Shown here piece by piece: positions 1-13,800 of a DNA stretch of 64,000 nucleotides. A program made the position numbers and the translations under genes. Source of the stretch: Phoronis australis (lineage: Eukaryota; Phoronida; Phoronidae); contig NMRA01000725.1 of the NCBI GenBank assembly GCA_002633005.1, forward strand, positions 1 through 64,000, written 5' to 3'. The notes below the pieces were generated by a model. The model saw nothing but the letters and a program-made list of their open reading frames with translations, did no database searches and had not been told where the DNA came from. The first letter of the stretch is position 1; every line of letters begins with the position of its first letter.

Positions 1-1686
1 AAAATCGGATCGTGTTAAATCAGGTCTTATTTTTTGTATTAAACTGCTGCCTGAATGGAACTATTTCGTTTTTTTTATTCCTAAACGTTTGTCATTTTTA
101 TCTTATCTTCCTCAGTCTGACTAGCCGGTGTTGCACTCAGTGAAACTGTGGGTATAGATTATACGTGGAATTATACCGATGCATATCACTTTGAGAGGAT
201 TATACGACACAAAATACTGTTTAAAATGATATCACTTCAACAGGTATGACGATCTAATCGGTCAAATAATGTTTATATGGTATACTGTAGATGATATTTT
301 TATGAAACGATTTCATAATATACATCCCAAAATCACCTTCTCGAAGAACTGAAAAACTCATTCCTAGGTTTTCTTTTGGATATCGCTTGAAGTGAATCAC
401 ATTGATTTTATATTGTTTGATCTCACAATTATTGACGTAAACCCCATTTTCAATAATTCAAAACTTACATATGCTGAAACCGGATAAAATTAGACAATGT
501 AGAAACAGGTAAAACACTTTAAAAATCCAGTAAAATATTCAGAAAAAATAACTAACGAGCAGCACTAATCGATGACTGAAATTTCTGAAGGAAGCTTGAG
601 GTCTTGTCCGGAAGGATGTGATTCTCATCAGATAACAAAAAATGAGTATGCCATGATAAAAAGTATTCATCTGATTGACCTGCTTTCCGACTGTCGTCTG
701 CTAAACATTTTTTCTGCGTCATATTCCAAAACTCCTTGTCAGAAATGCTGTGATATCATACAATGTTTCAACTGCCGAGCCAAAAAGGTTTCAATGAATT
801 GTGATGGAATGCTCCTTGAAGGGAAATTTCATATTTTTTGCGAGAATTTAGAACAGAAATTCCTTGTGTTACGTTTACAGTATGAGCCCTTTTACATCGC
901 TGCGTATGCCCTCAAGATCAAAGTAACTTTAACGGGCCGATTATTGAATAACTTCGGAAATAAATACCAATGTTTATTATGCATAATAAAATATTGAAGG
1001 AGTTGCGTATGTACCCATTGTAGTTGAGTGAAATAAATCGACAAGTTATATAAATTGTTGTACACAAAATTTGAATGAAGTTGACCCCGAGGCATGAGGC
1101 AGTTTCTAATCTTATTATGCGTGTAATAAGAATGTTTATTTTATTAAATCAATGAGCTTGAAATTTCATAAACATAAAAGAATAAAGACTTGTTATATGT
1201 TACCTTTATTGACAGTTAAAATACTCAAAAGAAACCAGTACTTATGGTCGACTAAACGTTTTAAAGACGTCTCCAAGGAAACTCAATGCTAATCGTCAAA
1301 GAGGGAGTTATATTTCAGTTTGTGTAGAGAACGTATTAGCATTATGGCAAAATCTTAAGAATTAAGGGCACACAATGGCTACAGCTGAAATTTTATTTTC
1401 CATTTTTTGAATAAAATATATTATACTACATTGATATTTTACTAAATTCAAGTTTTTGTTTGATATCTACCGACATGCAAAATTTGGTGCTATTGTTTCC
1501 GAAACTTATGTGATCTTACCGTGTCTTGGAAAGACCCCGTTGGTTACACGAGGTTTTATTCAAAGCATTTTTTCGAACGAGCATGTTGTCTATATTGTCG
1601 CAGTTTATCTCCCCTGTTAAATAACAGTTTCTTAAAACGAAGATAATTTGATAGAGTACTTAACTGAAGACCCTCCTCATCATAAG

Positions 1687-1709
1687 AGGGGGGGGGGGGG
1701 GGGCATTTN
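1687..1709. repeat. Poly-G run with ambiguous base
   Basis: Seventeen consecutive G followed by CATTT and an N at 1709; length and surroundings are uncertain. Confidence 0.7.
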
Positions 1710-4500
1710 CATTTTGCGAGCTTAATGTTCCAATAAACAAAAATATAAGACTGTTAGCGTCAGCATGCGGCTCCATATGGCGCGATTTAGAAACAGAGGA
1801 CTTTGTGTATCACAAAACAATCTCACACTGAGTTGTATCAAATTTAAGGTTAGTAAAAAAAAAATTGAGAATCACAACTGCCTGGGTGCGGTCCACAGGG
1901 GAGAAGCAGGGTCCAAGTCAACTGATCGTCCGCGCATTGTAATGGAGTACTATAATGTACCATTAATTCTGACCATGATCCTGAATTCGCCACTTCAGTC
2001 ACGGACAAATGCTTCATCACATGATCTCTGAAGCCTCTGGTTGTCAAATGCTGTACGAATTTGATTCAGTCGGCAAGGACATCACATTTGTATATCTAGG
2101 AATTTCATGTCACAACTTAATCTCTCGAATGAATAAATTAGTCCATTTACACGCAGTTGCTGGGACTTCGCCATACGTAAATCGGTATATCACCTATAAG
2201 AGTAGTTGACACTGAGATAAACCGAGAACTCTAATATTTGTCAGGGTCTTCACGGGTTGATGACAGCGGTTGTGAAAATCACATAAGCGACTTCGACCAG
2301 ATGAGGTCACTGGGTGTTCCGTGATCTTGCTTTACACAATCAGTTTATTTAAAATGAAACTAAATCTGAATATTTGGTCTATTAACAGATGTTATATATG
2401 ACTTGTTCATTCAAATCTTTAAAATTAAACAATGCCTTGTTGATGATGTCAAGTCTCATAAGTCTACTGAACCGGCAAGTGTGTGACTAACGCTTTAGGC
2501 TAGTTTCATGACCACTTCGGGAAAGACAACCTACTTCAATACACGTACAGTGGGAAAGTGTCTTGGTTTAACACAGATTTTCTCACTAAGCTGAAGTAAC
2601 AGCTAAAGGGGCAGGTCACAAAACCGTGTGTACGTTCTGCAGACGTGAGAATCTGGCCACTATGAGCAAAGCACGTGATCACACTAGCTTCCTAAGCGAG
2701 ATTCTTGTGTGTGCGGAACTATTCCCGGGTTTTGGTGAACACCCCAAAAGAGGGCGGTATTATACACTTTCAAACAGTGAAGTCAAGAAATATGCTGAAT
2801 TTACGCATGTCAAAAAGGGGTGTTACATGATATTGTGGGATTCAGCTACATGTACCAGTTGGTAAAGAAGAATATTCTCCCAGTTACGGAAACGCTATTG
2901 GTAGAATTCCCTCTGTGTGTTGTCCCCTTCCACGGAGCTCCCTTCGGTTCAAGTGGGGACTGAATAAAGCCTTTTGATTAATTTGCATGTAGCTCTTACT
3001 GGTCGGGAAAGCCAAAGATATCCTTTCCTTCCATCACTGAAAACAACAATGCGTTCTACTTCTTGAGACTCCTTAGTACTTGTTTTGAGGTGGACCTCTT
3101 TGCATAAAAATGGGAACGAAGGTGTCTCAATGTTTTGCACCGCAAAATGTGCCATGCAACTTTGTTCCCATTTTAGACGAAATTCAAAACAGAATAAAAT
3201 ATCTTTACTTGTGATTTTTTATGCATCTTAGCCTATAGTTCATTCCCCACCCAGTGATTAAGCGAACTAAGGCACTATGTTCTTGACACTTAAAAACCCC
3301 TTAAATTCTGCATGTATATTGTCTGGCAATGGCAGGACATTTTTGAAACCGATTTTCTGACGTAATCAAAATGACCCGGGCTTGATTTCCATTTAAGTGG
3401 GACATCTGCTACGAAGGAATATTTCTCTCTGTCAGGTGCCTCACAAAGCTTGAACGTAGAAAGTTTCTATCAACAATATTTTGGTGTTAAAGCATAAGAT
3501 TTCTTCATCAATGCGTTTGCAGTCTTATCCTTTATTTGAATTGAAGTTGATTATATTATAAATCCCCAGACTTAATGCTACTTCTGGCAAATGTATTGTG
3601 AATAGAGTACTAAATCCTGCGCGGATGGTTTCAAACACTCCTCGTTCTATCACTTGCTTATCCCACTTGAGTGATAGAAGCAGGATTCAACTAAAAAATC
3701 ACTCTCTCAGTGTCACGGGTTGGATGTTTTCGTTTTTAGTGAGTGGCCGGTCTTCAGTCGTGTTACTCTAATCACACATGTAGAACTCTATCCCTAATGG
3801 AATCTCGCGGCCGCTGAGGTTGCGCCGCGTATGCGTGCGAATTGTTTGCATTCTTTTGCTGCGATGTGTGTACTTGCTATGGGCTTTATCCCATAAGCGT
3901 TGAATTTGTGGAGGAAAATACGGCCATGTAATAATTTTTTTTCCGTATTCTCCTCCCGCACTACTTTAACAGTGACCTCTGACATCGAAAGTTCAAAAGG
4001 TAGGGCAATGTCAACTCGACGTCGTTAGCTGATTAGATCATCAAACATTCCGAAAATAATTTAAAGTGATACAATTGCAGCAGTGTAAATAACACTCAAC
4101 ATGCAAACAGGTCTCAATCGTAACATCTGGAACAGGACTGTTTATTGTAGGACAGTTCTGTCTCAGATTTCATTTGCTAAATATATCGTCTGCAACTCAG
4201 GCGCCGATTCCTCGGTAACTAGCCTACAATATCAAATATTGTTGTTATTTAATTATTTTCATGAGATGTTACTAGTTCAGTGCTAAGTTGCTGTTGGTTT
4301 CCTCTCTGTTATCTCTTTTCAAGTAATATATTGTTACATTGAAAACTGTTTCTTTTACTAGAGAAAACTTGCAACCTACATACATATAGGATGTGATCCA
4401 CAACGTGAACAGTCTGAGTGAAGTATTCCGAAAATCTGCGGAAAAAATGAGACAAACTTAGGAATTTGAAGCGTATGGGATAAATACAAAACGTACCTCG

Positions 4501-4622
4501 AATGGCGTACATGAAGTATTATCCCACTCGACATTATTCCGCGTATCGACGGAGACCGAAGGTCGAGGTCCATACGCGAAACAATGTCTCGTGTCGTGGG
4601 ATATTACTTCATGTACGCCATT
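4501..4622. repeat. 122-bp hairpin (inverted repeat)
   Basis: Arms of about 50 bp start AATGGCGTACATGAAGTA and end TACTTCATGTACGCCATT. A GAxCTCGACC-like centre forms a short loop. There is no coding frame and no identified family. Confidence 0.7.
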
Positions 4623-7600
4623 GTCACTTATTTCCGTTAAAAACAAACACCACGGCGGTATTCAGCTGGAAAAAAAAACAACCAAGTACGGTTTTCGATT
4701 TTTAATAATCGATGAACTTATAATCTAAAAACTACAACCATTGGGTACGATTGAAGATAAACTACCGCGCGTATTGATATACTCGGTGGATATACAAACG
4801 CTGATCAGAGTTAACAATATCACATGGATTCATTTTTTAATATTCTTTCAATCTCGTTAAACCAGATTTTTGACCAGGAAACAGTTGCACTTAACTTGTG
4901 CCCACTTTTCATTTTTTCTTACTGACAAAGAGCAAGAATAGTTATATAGTCAGTGACACCGAAATTGTCCAGAGATTCTAAATCTTCAGTTCGGTTATCA
5001 CCATATTTGCACTTTTGGATATATTTTATGATTTGAATTCTAATAAAGATTAAATTATAATGACACGTGAAATGTTTAGTGTACCTGCAATGTGGAAAGT
5101 TCAGGGATGGGCTCACAATGAACTAAACTAATAAAGTTTCGCTGGCGATCAAAATCTACCACTGTTTTGGTACTTTAAGTTTAAAAGTTAGATAAAAAGT
5201 TATCAACCCCTTCCCGGTAAGAAAAAAAAACAAGTGAGTTGCAGGCTGTAACTCTGAAAATGTCAGAGAAAACCAAATTGGGGGTACTTACAACAACCAT
5301 TGTTGAGGCAGTAATGCCAGCTATTACCTTCCACTTCATTAGCTCAGATCCACATCATTACAAAGGGCGCGCTGAATAGGCATCGTAACGCTGTCTGGGG
5401 CTAAGGGAATCTGAGCGGTGACCAGTGTAAGGGAGAAATTCTCCACATGCTGTCAGTTCTTGATGATTATACCAGAATCACAACATACATCATTTAATTA
5501 CCATTTCGCATACCTGACTGCTTTAAAAATCTTTTAATCCTGTTTAACTTCTACCAAAATGCGAAAAATAACAGCGTGTAATAGTAACATAAAAGAGGAA
5601 ATGAACCAGAGAGGTTATATGAATGCTAGTTAAGCCATTAGGGAAATGATTTCAATGATTCAAAAGATTTCTACCGTATAAAGACAAAGGTTTTAGAATA
5701 CGGATCCATCACACTTGCTGTGGTTAATTTAGTCAAGCGTTCATCCAAAATTTTATATATTTATATATCATAACTAATTGGACCTTTGGTGCCGTTTGTG
5801 ACAATCACATTCTTGAGTAAAAAATCAGATTCCAGTTATCTTTACTAAAATGCGACAAATTACTCCGAGTATCTATCCAAAATTTGCAGATAAAGGATCT
5901 CTGATAGACAAAAAATCGGCAAACATCTGTCACGTAGCTTTGAAATGCACTGTGGATAGTTCTTCACATTGGTTGCAGAGTAAGACTTTTCGTATATCTT
6001 TTCTTCAGAATGAAAAAGTTCAGTGATCCCGATACATGCAGTGTATTTCATTGAAAACAAGAGACAATACAACACATTTTTACGATTGTTATGTTACAAA
6101 AATGGACTCTGAAAAATAACAACATTCATAAAAAGAGACAAAGGTATTTTGAACACCTGTTGCATTATTTCCACGGCCAACATTTAAGAACGAAAAACGG
6201 AACAACTGAATTGAAAAGCGGGACATCTGGGTCTAAGCCAAAATATAAGTGTGAAACGTTCACTGCAGCACACAAAATTAAGACGTACCGACAGCGTTAT
6301 TTTTTTGTCGAACGGGAGACGTAAAACCCAAAATGCCTGAGGGCGTTATTGTTGTTTCTTATAGTCGGCAAATACTACTGATAACAGTAGTCATAGCTAA
6401 ATACAACAGATAACAAAGTTACCTAAACACACCTGTTTTTATGGACTAAACATTTCAGTTAGACCAAATGTAACTTCTTTCCGTAAAATACTGTAACGTA
6501 ATTTTAACACCTAAAAATGTCTTGTTGAAAAACTCCTGGCATTCAGTATGATGTTGTCGAACGTGGTTCTGCGACTCAGGAGCTGAAAAGTTATCAGGGG
6601 CCAAACTATTCCCGGCATCCACCCAAGGTAGGTGAATGACCAGTGTAATTGACAGGTTTGTTAACTAATTTTGTAGAGAAAACCCTGATTATATAGAACC
6701 GTACCTCAAGAGTATCACTTGATGAACATTAATAACAAAATGAAAATGCAGCAATGCAATTAGGTTTGATTTGATAACTACAACTCTCGATCAAAGCTCA
6801 GTCTAGCAGGTAACCGGAAATTTTCATTGCAAACTCTCGCGGCTAGTCTATGGGTGGCAAGCTCTAATAATAGAATTGGGGTCTTACGTAGGTCACATGC
6901 GGGTGTTGGCATTCCATGGCTAGAGCTCCCGTAAAGACTGATGGGCTAGGTCACGCTTGCACGTTTGACAGACTTTGTAAGGCCTTTCAAATTTGCTCCG
7001 AATGTTTGAGGGTTGTCGAAATCCACAGAGCAATACTTTGTTTCAGAGAAATGGGTATGACATTGGCGGCGCATCATAGTGTGCTGCCGGGGGAGGGGCC
7101 GGGGGGTGCTATAGATCCCCACCTTTTCAGTGTTGCGCCACTAATGTGTGAATGTCGTTTTTGAACGAGTTTGGTATCCTTCCAAAGGACGATCGAGGCA
7201 GAATTTTTTTATTATTATCAAAAATGCCCATTGTGAAATATAGATGTTTTAAGAAATGTATAAAAAAAGGTTTATTCATATGTGGTGTAGCTCCGAAAGT
7301 GACACCGAAAAATCAGACAACGTTTAAAAATATTTGTATGAACAATGCCAACTCCTGTGGTGTCAAGAAGTCCCCCATGCAACATTATTTACTACAGCAG
7401 GCCTAGATGCCGTCCCACAAACAGCACCCGTGCTTTTGCCTTCTATCGCCAATGTACCAAATGTTGCCAAATGGAAAGGATAAAGTTTTTAAAAAAATCA
7501 AAGGGTCGCGATTTAGAAAGAGTGATCTTTCTAACAAAAGGCTGCCTATGCTCATCTACAGAGGGAAACTGGCGGCGAGTGTCGTGCTTTGGCTAGTGAA

Positions 7601-8442
7601 TTGAACACTTTGGCAAATGACAGACCTCATGACCATGGACGTAATTAGGTTTATAGGCTCAATGTTGAGCTCTTTTTAACTTTTTGTTATCGTACATTAC
7701 ACCGTACACTAATCAATCATTCACAACTATGAAATCCCTGCTGTGTATTAAATATCGACTTGCATGTGGTCGGCTCAAATAAAGTGTGTGTGCAGCTGAA
7801 GTGTCGGTTTCATGCATAATCGTGCTCTCTGATTGGACTGAAGCAAAACTGCAAGCAACAAGTAAACAAAACCAGGAAAGAATACGTCTGTTTACAAAAA
7901 TGGATCGGATTAACGAGCAGTGAAATTGTTGTACAAAAAGCCACACAAAAAACTCTTATACTAATGCAATGCCAGAGAAAAGATTTTCAAGTTGGATTCT
8001 GACAAAGATGAGCAAAGATGATGTCCATTTTACGGCAACTTGTCAATACAGATTTGTACAGGTCCTGCTGTTGCCAAAGTACCTTTTCATTAACAGGAAA
8101 TCCAACTAATGGTCCTATTATGTGAAGTAAATAAATTACCGCCTTTGCGATGACTAAAATAAATTGATATATAGGAAACTAAAACTGAGAATTTCTAGAA
8201 TTGTTTCGCTTCTGAAATTGAATCACTTGTAAAAGGATCATTTTACCCAAAGTAATACAAAAAAGGTTGACGAATGGCTGTAACTCTATTATCCGTGGTA
8301 GACAATGGATCCGTGTGTAGTGAAACCGCAAAAAGACCACGGGAACTCTTAACACTGGACAAGATTGATGTCTTGATTTATTTTCGAGTAAGACATCACA
8401 ATCGTTTGAAGTTGAAACGAAGGCTTTTGCAATGATTTCAGT

Positions 8443-8508
8443 GCGATTCCCTACGATTCACTACGACTCAATACGATTCACTACGACTCAATACGATTCA
8501 CTACGATA
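8443..8508. repeat. 10-bp-unit minisatellite
   Basis: About 6.5 units alternating CTACGATTCA, CTACGACTCA and ATACGATTCA, giving a 20-bp higher-order period. Confidence 0.8.
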
Positions 8509-10755
8509 GCTTGCGAGTTTGAACTATTTTTGGAGACATCAATGTTGAGCGCTTGGTACAAAGTTAATAAACCAGAGTTTCGACACCTGTCAGTTCGTCA
8601 GGCTTTTGTGACCAATGCCTGGGTTCTAATCTTTTTACTCGAAATGGAACTCGGAATTATGTTTGGCGTTTTCTACTCTACTTTTGTGTGAACTCAAGAT
8701 AAATGTCTATTATTCTATGCTGGAGTACATAATGACTTACGTGGACAATTTTTTTTAGGTTTGCAGTTGATAAACTCAACATTAAGGCTTTTACTTGAGT
8801 TTCTAGCACGAATACAAGTGTCAAAAAGTGCAAACATGGACTTGCAACTCATATGCGTAAATTATAATGTATTCGAGCACAGTCTAATAACCAATTATCT
8901 TGAGTTGAATTGCTAAAAATAAATTTAGAGTTCGTTTCGAGTACAGCCCTGGTCTTACAAGAACGGGTCCCCGCGTGGCGACGAAGCCGCCGGGCTGGGC
9001 AACATGTAGCTTAATGGACAACCGAACGACTGATATTACACTTGACGGGGTGATACGCGTTTTGGTCATGGTTACCGGTTGGTCTGAAAAAAGACATCGT
9101 TTTTAACTAGGCTGGTAAACCGTTGATGCGTATGTACTCCGGCAGGAGGCCTATTGAGTTTCAAATAAGTGCAAAGTATCGTAACTGCAATCCTGTCACA
9201 CAAAGTTCACAGCTATTTGATCGTTTGACCAATCAGCTTTCCCTAACTAGCCGTAATGCTATAAGAACTGCAGATCATCAAAAACGAAATCTTTATCGGT
9301 TATGAATTTTTAGTAATGGCAAGTATTAATTCCCACGACGGTGCGGTGTGCAGCTCGAGCCACCGGGAACACTCGCGGTAACGGCCAGCTAAGATGGCAT
9401 GCGGCTATCAAAACCGTTCAAGCAAAGCACTTGGCCGGCCTCCGGTCTAGTGAATGCACACGAAATTCTTCACTTGCGCAATATGATTCCCTCTTTTGCG
9501 GGAGCACATTTCCCACTCACGGACCAATTTTTCTCGTCTCGTCACCATTCCATTGCTAGCCATCCCAGCGCTCGGACCAACTTGTCTCACGGCGACACAT
9601 ATTAGCCTCACACCCCGATGCCATTTCAACTCAGTGCTCGCCGACGAGCTCTTCGACCGAGCTGCTGAATTATAGTTACTTTCGTGTCTGATACCTGGGA
9701 GTATAGTTCTAGCCGTTACTGATTCATGTTTTAAATAAACAGGTTGAATCGGGAACTAAATCAAATAAAAACTATTTTTCTGCTCTCATTTAGTGTAGCG
9801 GCTGTTTTGCCAAAATCGCCAGTCGGGAATTGGCGGGAATGTGCAAGCAGTTGATTTGTGCGTAAAAGTTTCTATCAGTTTATATACAGTGGCCCGAGAG
9901 AATGGAGCGGTGTGTGAGAGAATAAAATTTCGCGGGCACTGAACTGAAGGAATTTGCGCGTGAACAAGGTGCACCGTGCCACTAGCAAAGCGATATATCC
10001 GCGAGACGGCGTGACTCAGTGAAAGGGGCCTAGTGGTCGGTTACATTTTTCAAATATAGTTTCCTAAATCATTTTGCGTATTTGTGCCTTTATTAATTTA
10101 CTCAGGCGAAATATTTTTCTGTCATTTCATTACAATTAGCTTCTCTTTGACTAGCGGCACACTAAAACTGAGCCCTGAGTTCATTGAAAACATATATGGA
10201 CTCAGTCCTGAAACTGTGTTAACTGTTGGCAGATGCCGGGAAAAGTTCCTTATTTGGATAATATTGAAAATTCAACGTGGAATTACTTCACTCTAGATTT
10301 GTATCCAAATGTTGATTTGGGTACAGGAGGGGGAATATGTGTCCATGAGAGGGTAATGGCGTGTGAGGGAAGAATTTCGTGCGCACTCATTGGTAGGCAG
10401 GTAAGTCTAGTGCTTCGTAGTGTCTTGCCTATCGGACATGAATATACTAATATGATGTATGTGGTCTTGCCACTAAAACTCGCAGTCTTCCATATTTGAC
10501 AGTGGCGCCCTCTATCGGGCAATAAAAACTTTTTATAAATGTTTGACCTACTGACCTTAGAATGTAAATCGCTACGCAAAGTTGAAAGATTGCTTAATAT
10601 CAACGACACCAAAATTTGTTGGAGCTGGCCAGTGTTCCGAAATTTCCAGATTACATTATATGAATAGCTAAGACACACATTCACGTTCTAAAACTTAATT
10701 AGTTTGAAGTTGGTCTCAACGTTGCTCGCGGAAACACAATTTTCAGGCACCGTAA
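8509..10755. other. Upstream flank of the LRR gene
   Basis: Slightly more GC-rich around 9330-9660. No exon, tRNA or TATA-type promoter could be fixed. The LRR gene promoter and any 5' untranslated exon would be expected here. Confidence 0.4.
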
Positions 10756-10803
10756 ACAGTCCGCAACCCAAACATTGAAGATGGAACTCAGGATGGCGTT
10801 ACC

Positions 10804-10821
10804 ATGCGGTTGACCACTCAG
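10804..10821 (+). CDS. LRR gene exon 1 (putative start)
   Basis: ATG at 10804 has ACC just before it (good Kozak). It encodes MRLTTQ, then a GTTTGT donor in phase 0. The frame stays open upstream to a TAA at 10753, and the residues read there (NPNIEDGTQDGV) look protein-like. An acceptor at AG 10758-10759 with further upstream exons is therefore possible. A short overlapping reading frame begins at ATG 10781 and stops at 10811. Confidence 0.5.
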
Positions 10822-13800
10822 GTTTGTAAATGATTTTTGCACGGAATGCTGTGACATTGTACTCTGATAACTCGTCAAAGTTTCTTACTACGATTATCGT
10901 ATTTCAGGTTATCCGTTCCAGAGCGAAAGAGCCACTGCAAGTGGTGGAGTATTTGGACCTTTCCAGTTTGGAAATCGGTGAGTACGATGATTTGATTTGA
11001 GTAGGCCTACGGTCGAAGACAACTGCCGGTGAATTTGCCGATAGGTAATAATAAGTGACATATTCATGCCAGATTCTAAAAAATCTTACATTCATGTGTT
11101 CTCTGGTGACTAATTTCGCATGAATTTCACTTAACAAGCGTCGTTTCGTCGGTCGAGTTGTTTTTCAATCGACTAAACGCTCACTCGACAGTTTGCGAAT
11201 TGACAGCCCTCTGGTGGTAGGAGTCACACTCTTGTCCACAGTGTGACATATAAGTGATTACGGTGTGTGCATCTGACACAAACTTAGTGAATATATTTTG
11301 TTCCGAAAGTACGAACGTAACAGAATAAAGACTGTGAACTATGAAAAGTGTCGTGCGTTTAATAAATTCAATATATGCTAAATTGATGTGCATTGTACTT
11401 TGACAGACAGGTGAAATATGTGCATCAAATTTTCATTATTAGTGAAAAGTCCAATCCGATAGTTGCCAACTTGTACCGCTTTTGGAAGCTGTGTACTGCA
11501 GCATCATCATCAAAGTGTTGCGCTTTCCCTGAACAATATTTGCACTTGCTGTAATGCTAATGTATAGCTGCTCACACTGTCAACTCCAGTTCCTTTTGAT
11601 AACACATTTCACTTCAAATCAAAACAAATAACATAGTCTACAGACAGCTCCCCTTGTGGTATCATGCTTTTTCATTTTGGAATCTTGTCAGATGTGAATC
11701 ATAGAGTGCAATACATGGATGGCCAATGCTGTTTGCCTTCAATGCACAAGATCTGTGATGTTGCGCACAACCTGCAATGTCACAATCTTGAACCAGCACC
11801 ACCTATGCTGTGCCAGGCTCAGGAACGACAACAACACTAGTCACTAGGGGCGGTTAGCCAGTTTTATTTCCTGCATGTACATCTGCTGATTATTGTTTGT
11901 TGGTAGTTGTAGCTTGAATTTTGCATGCTATGAACATTCCCACTAAATAAAATTGGTTCTAACCCCGGTGTTTAAGGTAAACGGCGGGGTATGGAAAATT
12001 GAACTAGACCGTATTTATCCACCTTGGCTGAGACGCGCTCGGCTCATGCTCAAAGGGATGCCGCCAAGCTGCTCTATTCATCGAGTCACGAGCGAGGATA
12101 ATTGACTTCGCTCATGCGGATATGATCAGCTGATTACAGTCTAGCCTAACAACTGTACTTTTTATGGAGAGAATTTTACGTAGTTTTTACTGTAATATTT
12201 GAAAAGAGGAGCGAAAACAAATACGAATACAACTTTGAATTTTTCAAATCGGCCCAGGATAAGAGATTTTGCAACACAGAAACACTCACGATTACTTTCA
12301 TTCGGCGCGCACGAATACAAAAATATAGGACCCAAGTTAGGATTGTATAAATGTAGAACTACTCCGTGTGTTATTTAGGTTTTGGAAAAAATGCATTTTA
12401 ATACTCAAAATACGTTTTGTATAGCTATTACAAGCTCTAAAACGACTTTGTGTAATTTCATTGAGATCGTTCTTTGTCATCCGTCAAACCGGAAACTTCC
12501 GAGATGTGACTCTGCGAGCGCACTCACCTTGCACGTTACAGCCGTTTAAGTGAAAAACAATCTAGTAAACGCCATTTTCTTGCATAATCCTCCGCCTTTT
12601 GTAACAAAAAAGTCTATCGTCGATGACCCGCACACGCACGCTCACTCACTCTCATACGCAGACGACCTTCAAAACAAACGTCACGTGACAACAACATGTG
12701 TGTTCATCCAGAGATTTTTCTCGTGTTGTGGAGTACGATGTAGCGCACATTTGGACTTAATCGCAATTAATCTGGACTCCACAGGAACTTTAAAAATTGT
12801 AAAACATCAGGAAGATTTCAGGTAATTTGTTGAGTCGAAACTATATTTTTATTCAAGAGTACAAGTTTTCCTATTGACGATCGCGATTCAGCGACGCATC
12901 AGTCGGCAAGTTTTCGCCCTGTGATGAGCACAATTTTTTGAAAAATTATCGTAATTTAACAACGGAAGTTGATAGCAATGCACCACAATTTTGTAGAAAG
13001 GCTGTCATAGGCTACAAATACGTCACAGAGCGTAAATTTGATGAATCCTAGCTTCCGATTTTACCCGTTTGGGAAACCGGGTTTCAACTGCCGTAGGCTC
13101 ACTACAATAAGCGTCCCCTCCCCGTGAAATGAATTTTTCTAAGCGTTTGTTTGAGCCAATACAGTATACAGCTTTCCACCAAGGCTAGGTGATGCAAGAC
13201 ATTATTACTTGTTCTTTGTTGCATTATAGTAACTGGTCTTGGCTAATTATCATTTTATGGCCTGGTCATCCATTCAGCCCAAAGTAGTTCCAGAGGTGGC
13301 TTATCAGCCAATTATTCACGCATGCTGACTCACAATAGAAGCCTGATAAGAGTGAAGGTGGATAAATGGGATGTTCCTACAGTTTCTTGTTTTAGTGGAT
13401 GTGTTCACGACATGTGCATGTACACTTCCTGAACTATTGTCAAAAATGCTCAGCAAGAACTCTACAAATGGAAGACGAAGCTGAGTGGCGAAATTAAGTG
13501 ACACTGCCTCCAGGAATTTTATAAGAAAATATTGTGAATTTTTGTGTATTTGCACATGCATTTGTTGATTTTTGCTTGGGATTTTCAATGTCAAAAACAT
13601 TATCCTATATAGATCACTCACATTGCGAACTTGTACTCAATCGTACCAGAAGTAATTTATGGCTTTAAGTATAATTGATTGCTAAGGCTGAATTGAAAAG
13701 TTGGGTTTGACCGGTGGTTATTTTATGTGCCGAAAGTGAAATGGCTATACTTCAAGTTGGGAAAAGTTAAACTAGGACTATGTTTAGAACTCTCCTGAGT

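Larger units (their letters stand above)
1..8442. other. No supported gene; AT-rich flank
   Basis: Open frames are short and mostly of chance type. The longest, 572-997 on the plus strand, gives 141 codons and is Cys-rich (CQKCCDIIQCFNC) but matches no domain I know and has no splice or 3' signals. It also overlaps an AT-rich shadow on the other strand. Apart from the hairpin and the G-run listed, I see nothing definable here. Confidence 0.5.

Noticed and set aside
572-997. 141-codon Cys-rich open frame
   Set aside because: No domain, splice or polyadenylation support, and composition follows the AT-rich background. Kept only as a note in the flank entry.
6916-7604. A cluster of 65-84-codon frames on the plus strand
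   Set aside because: Overlapping frames of similar length without any protein-like conservation; expected by chance.
9003-9020. A TAGCTTAATGG motif resembling a tRNA A box
   Set aside because: No matching B box (GGTTCGA) or cloverleaf could be drawn downstream.
10283-10684. 133-codon minus-strand frame just before the LRR gene
   Set aside because: No recognisable domain or gene signals. It lies where the LRR gene's 5' flank should be.
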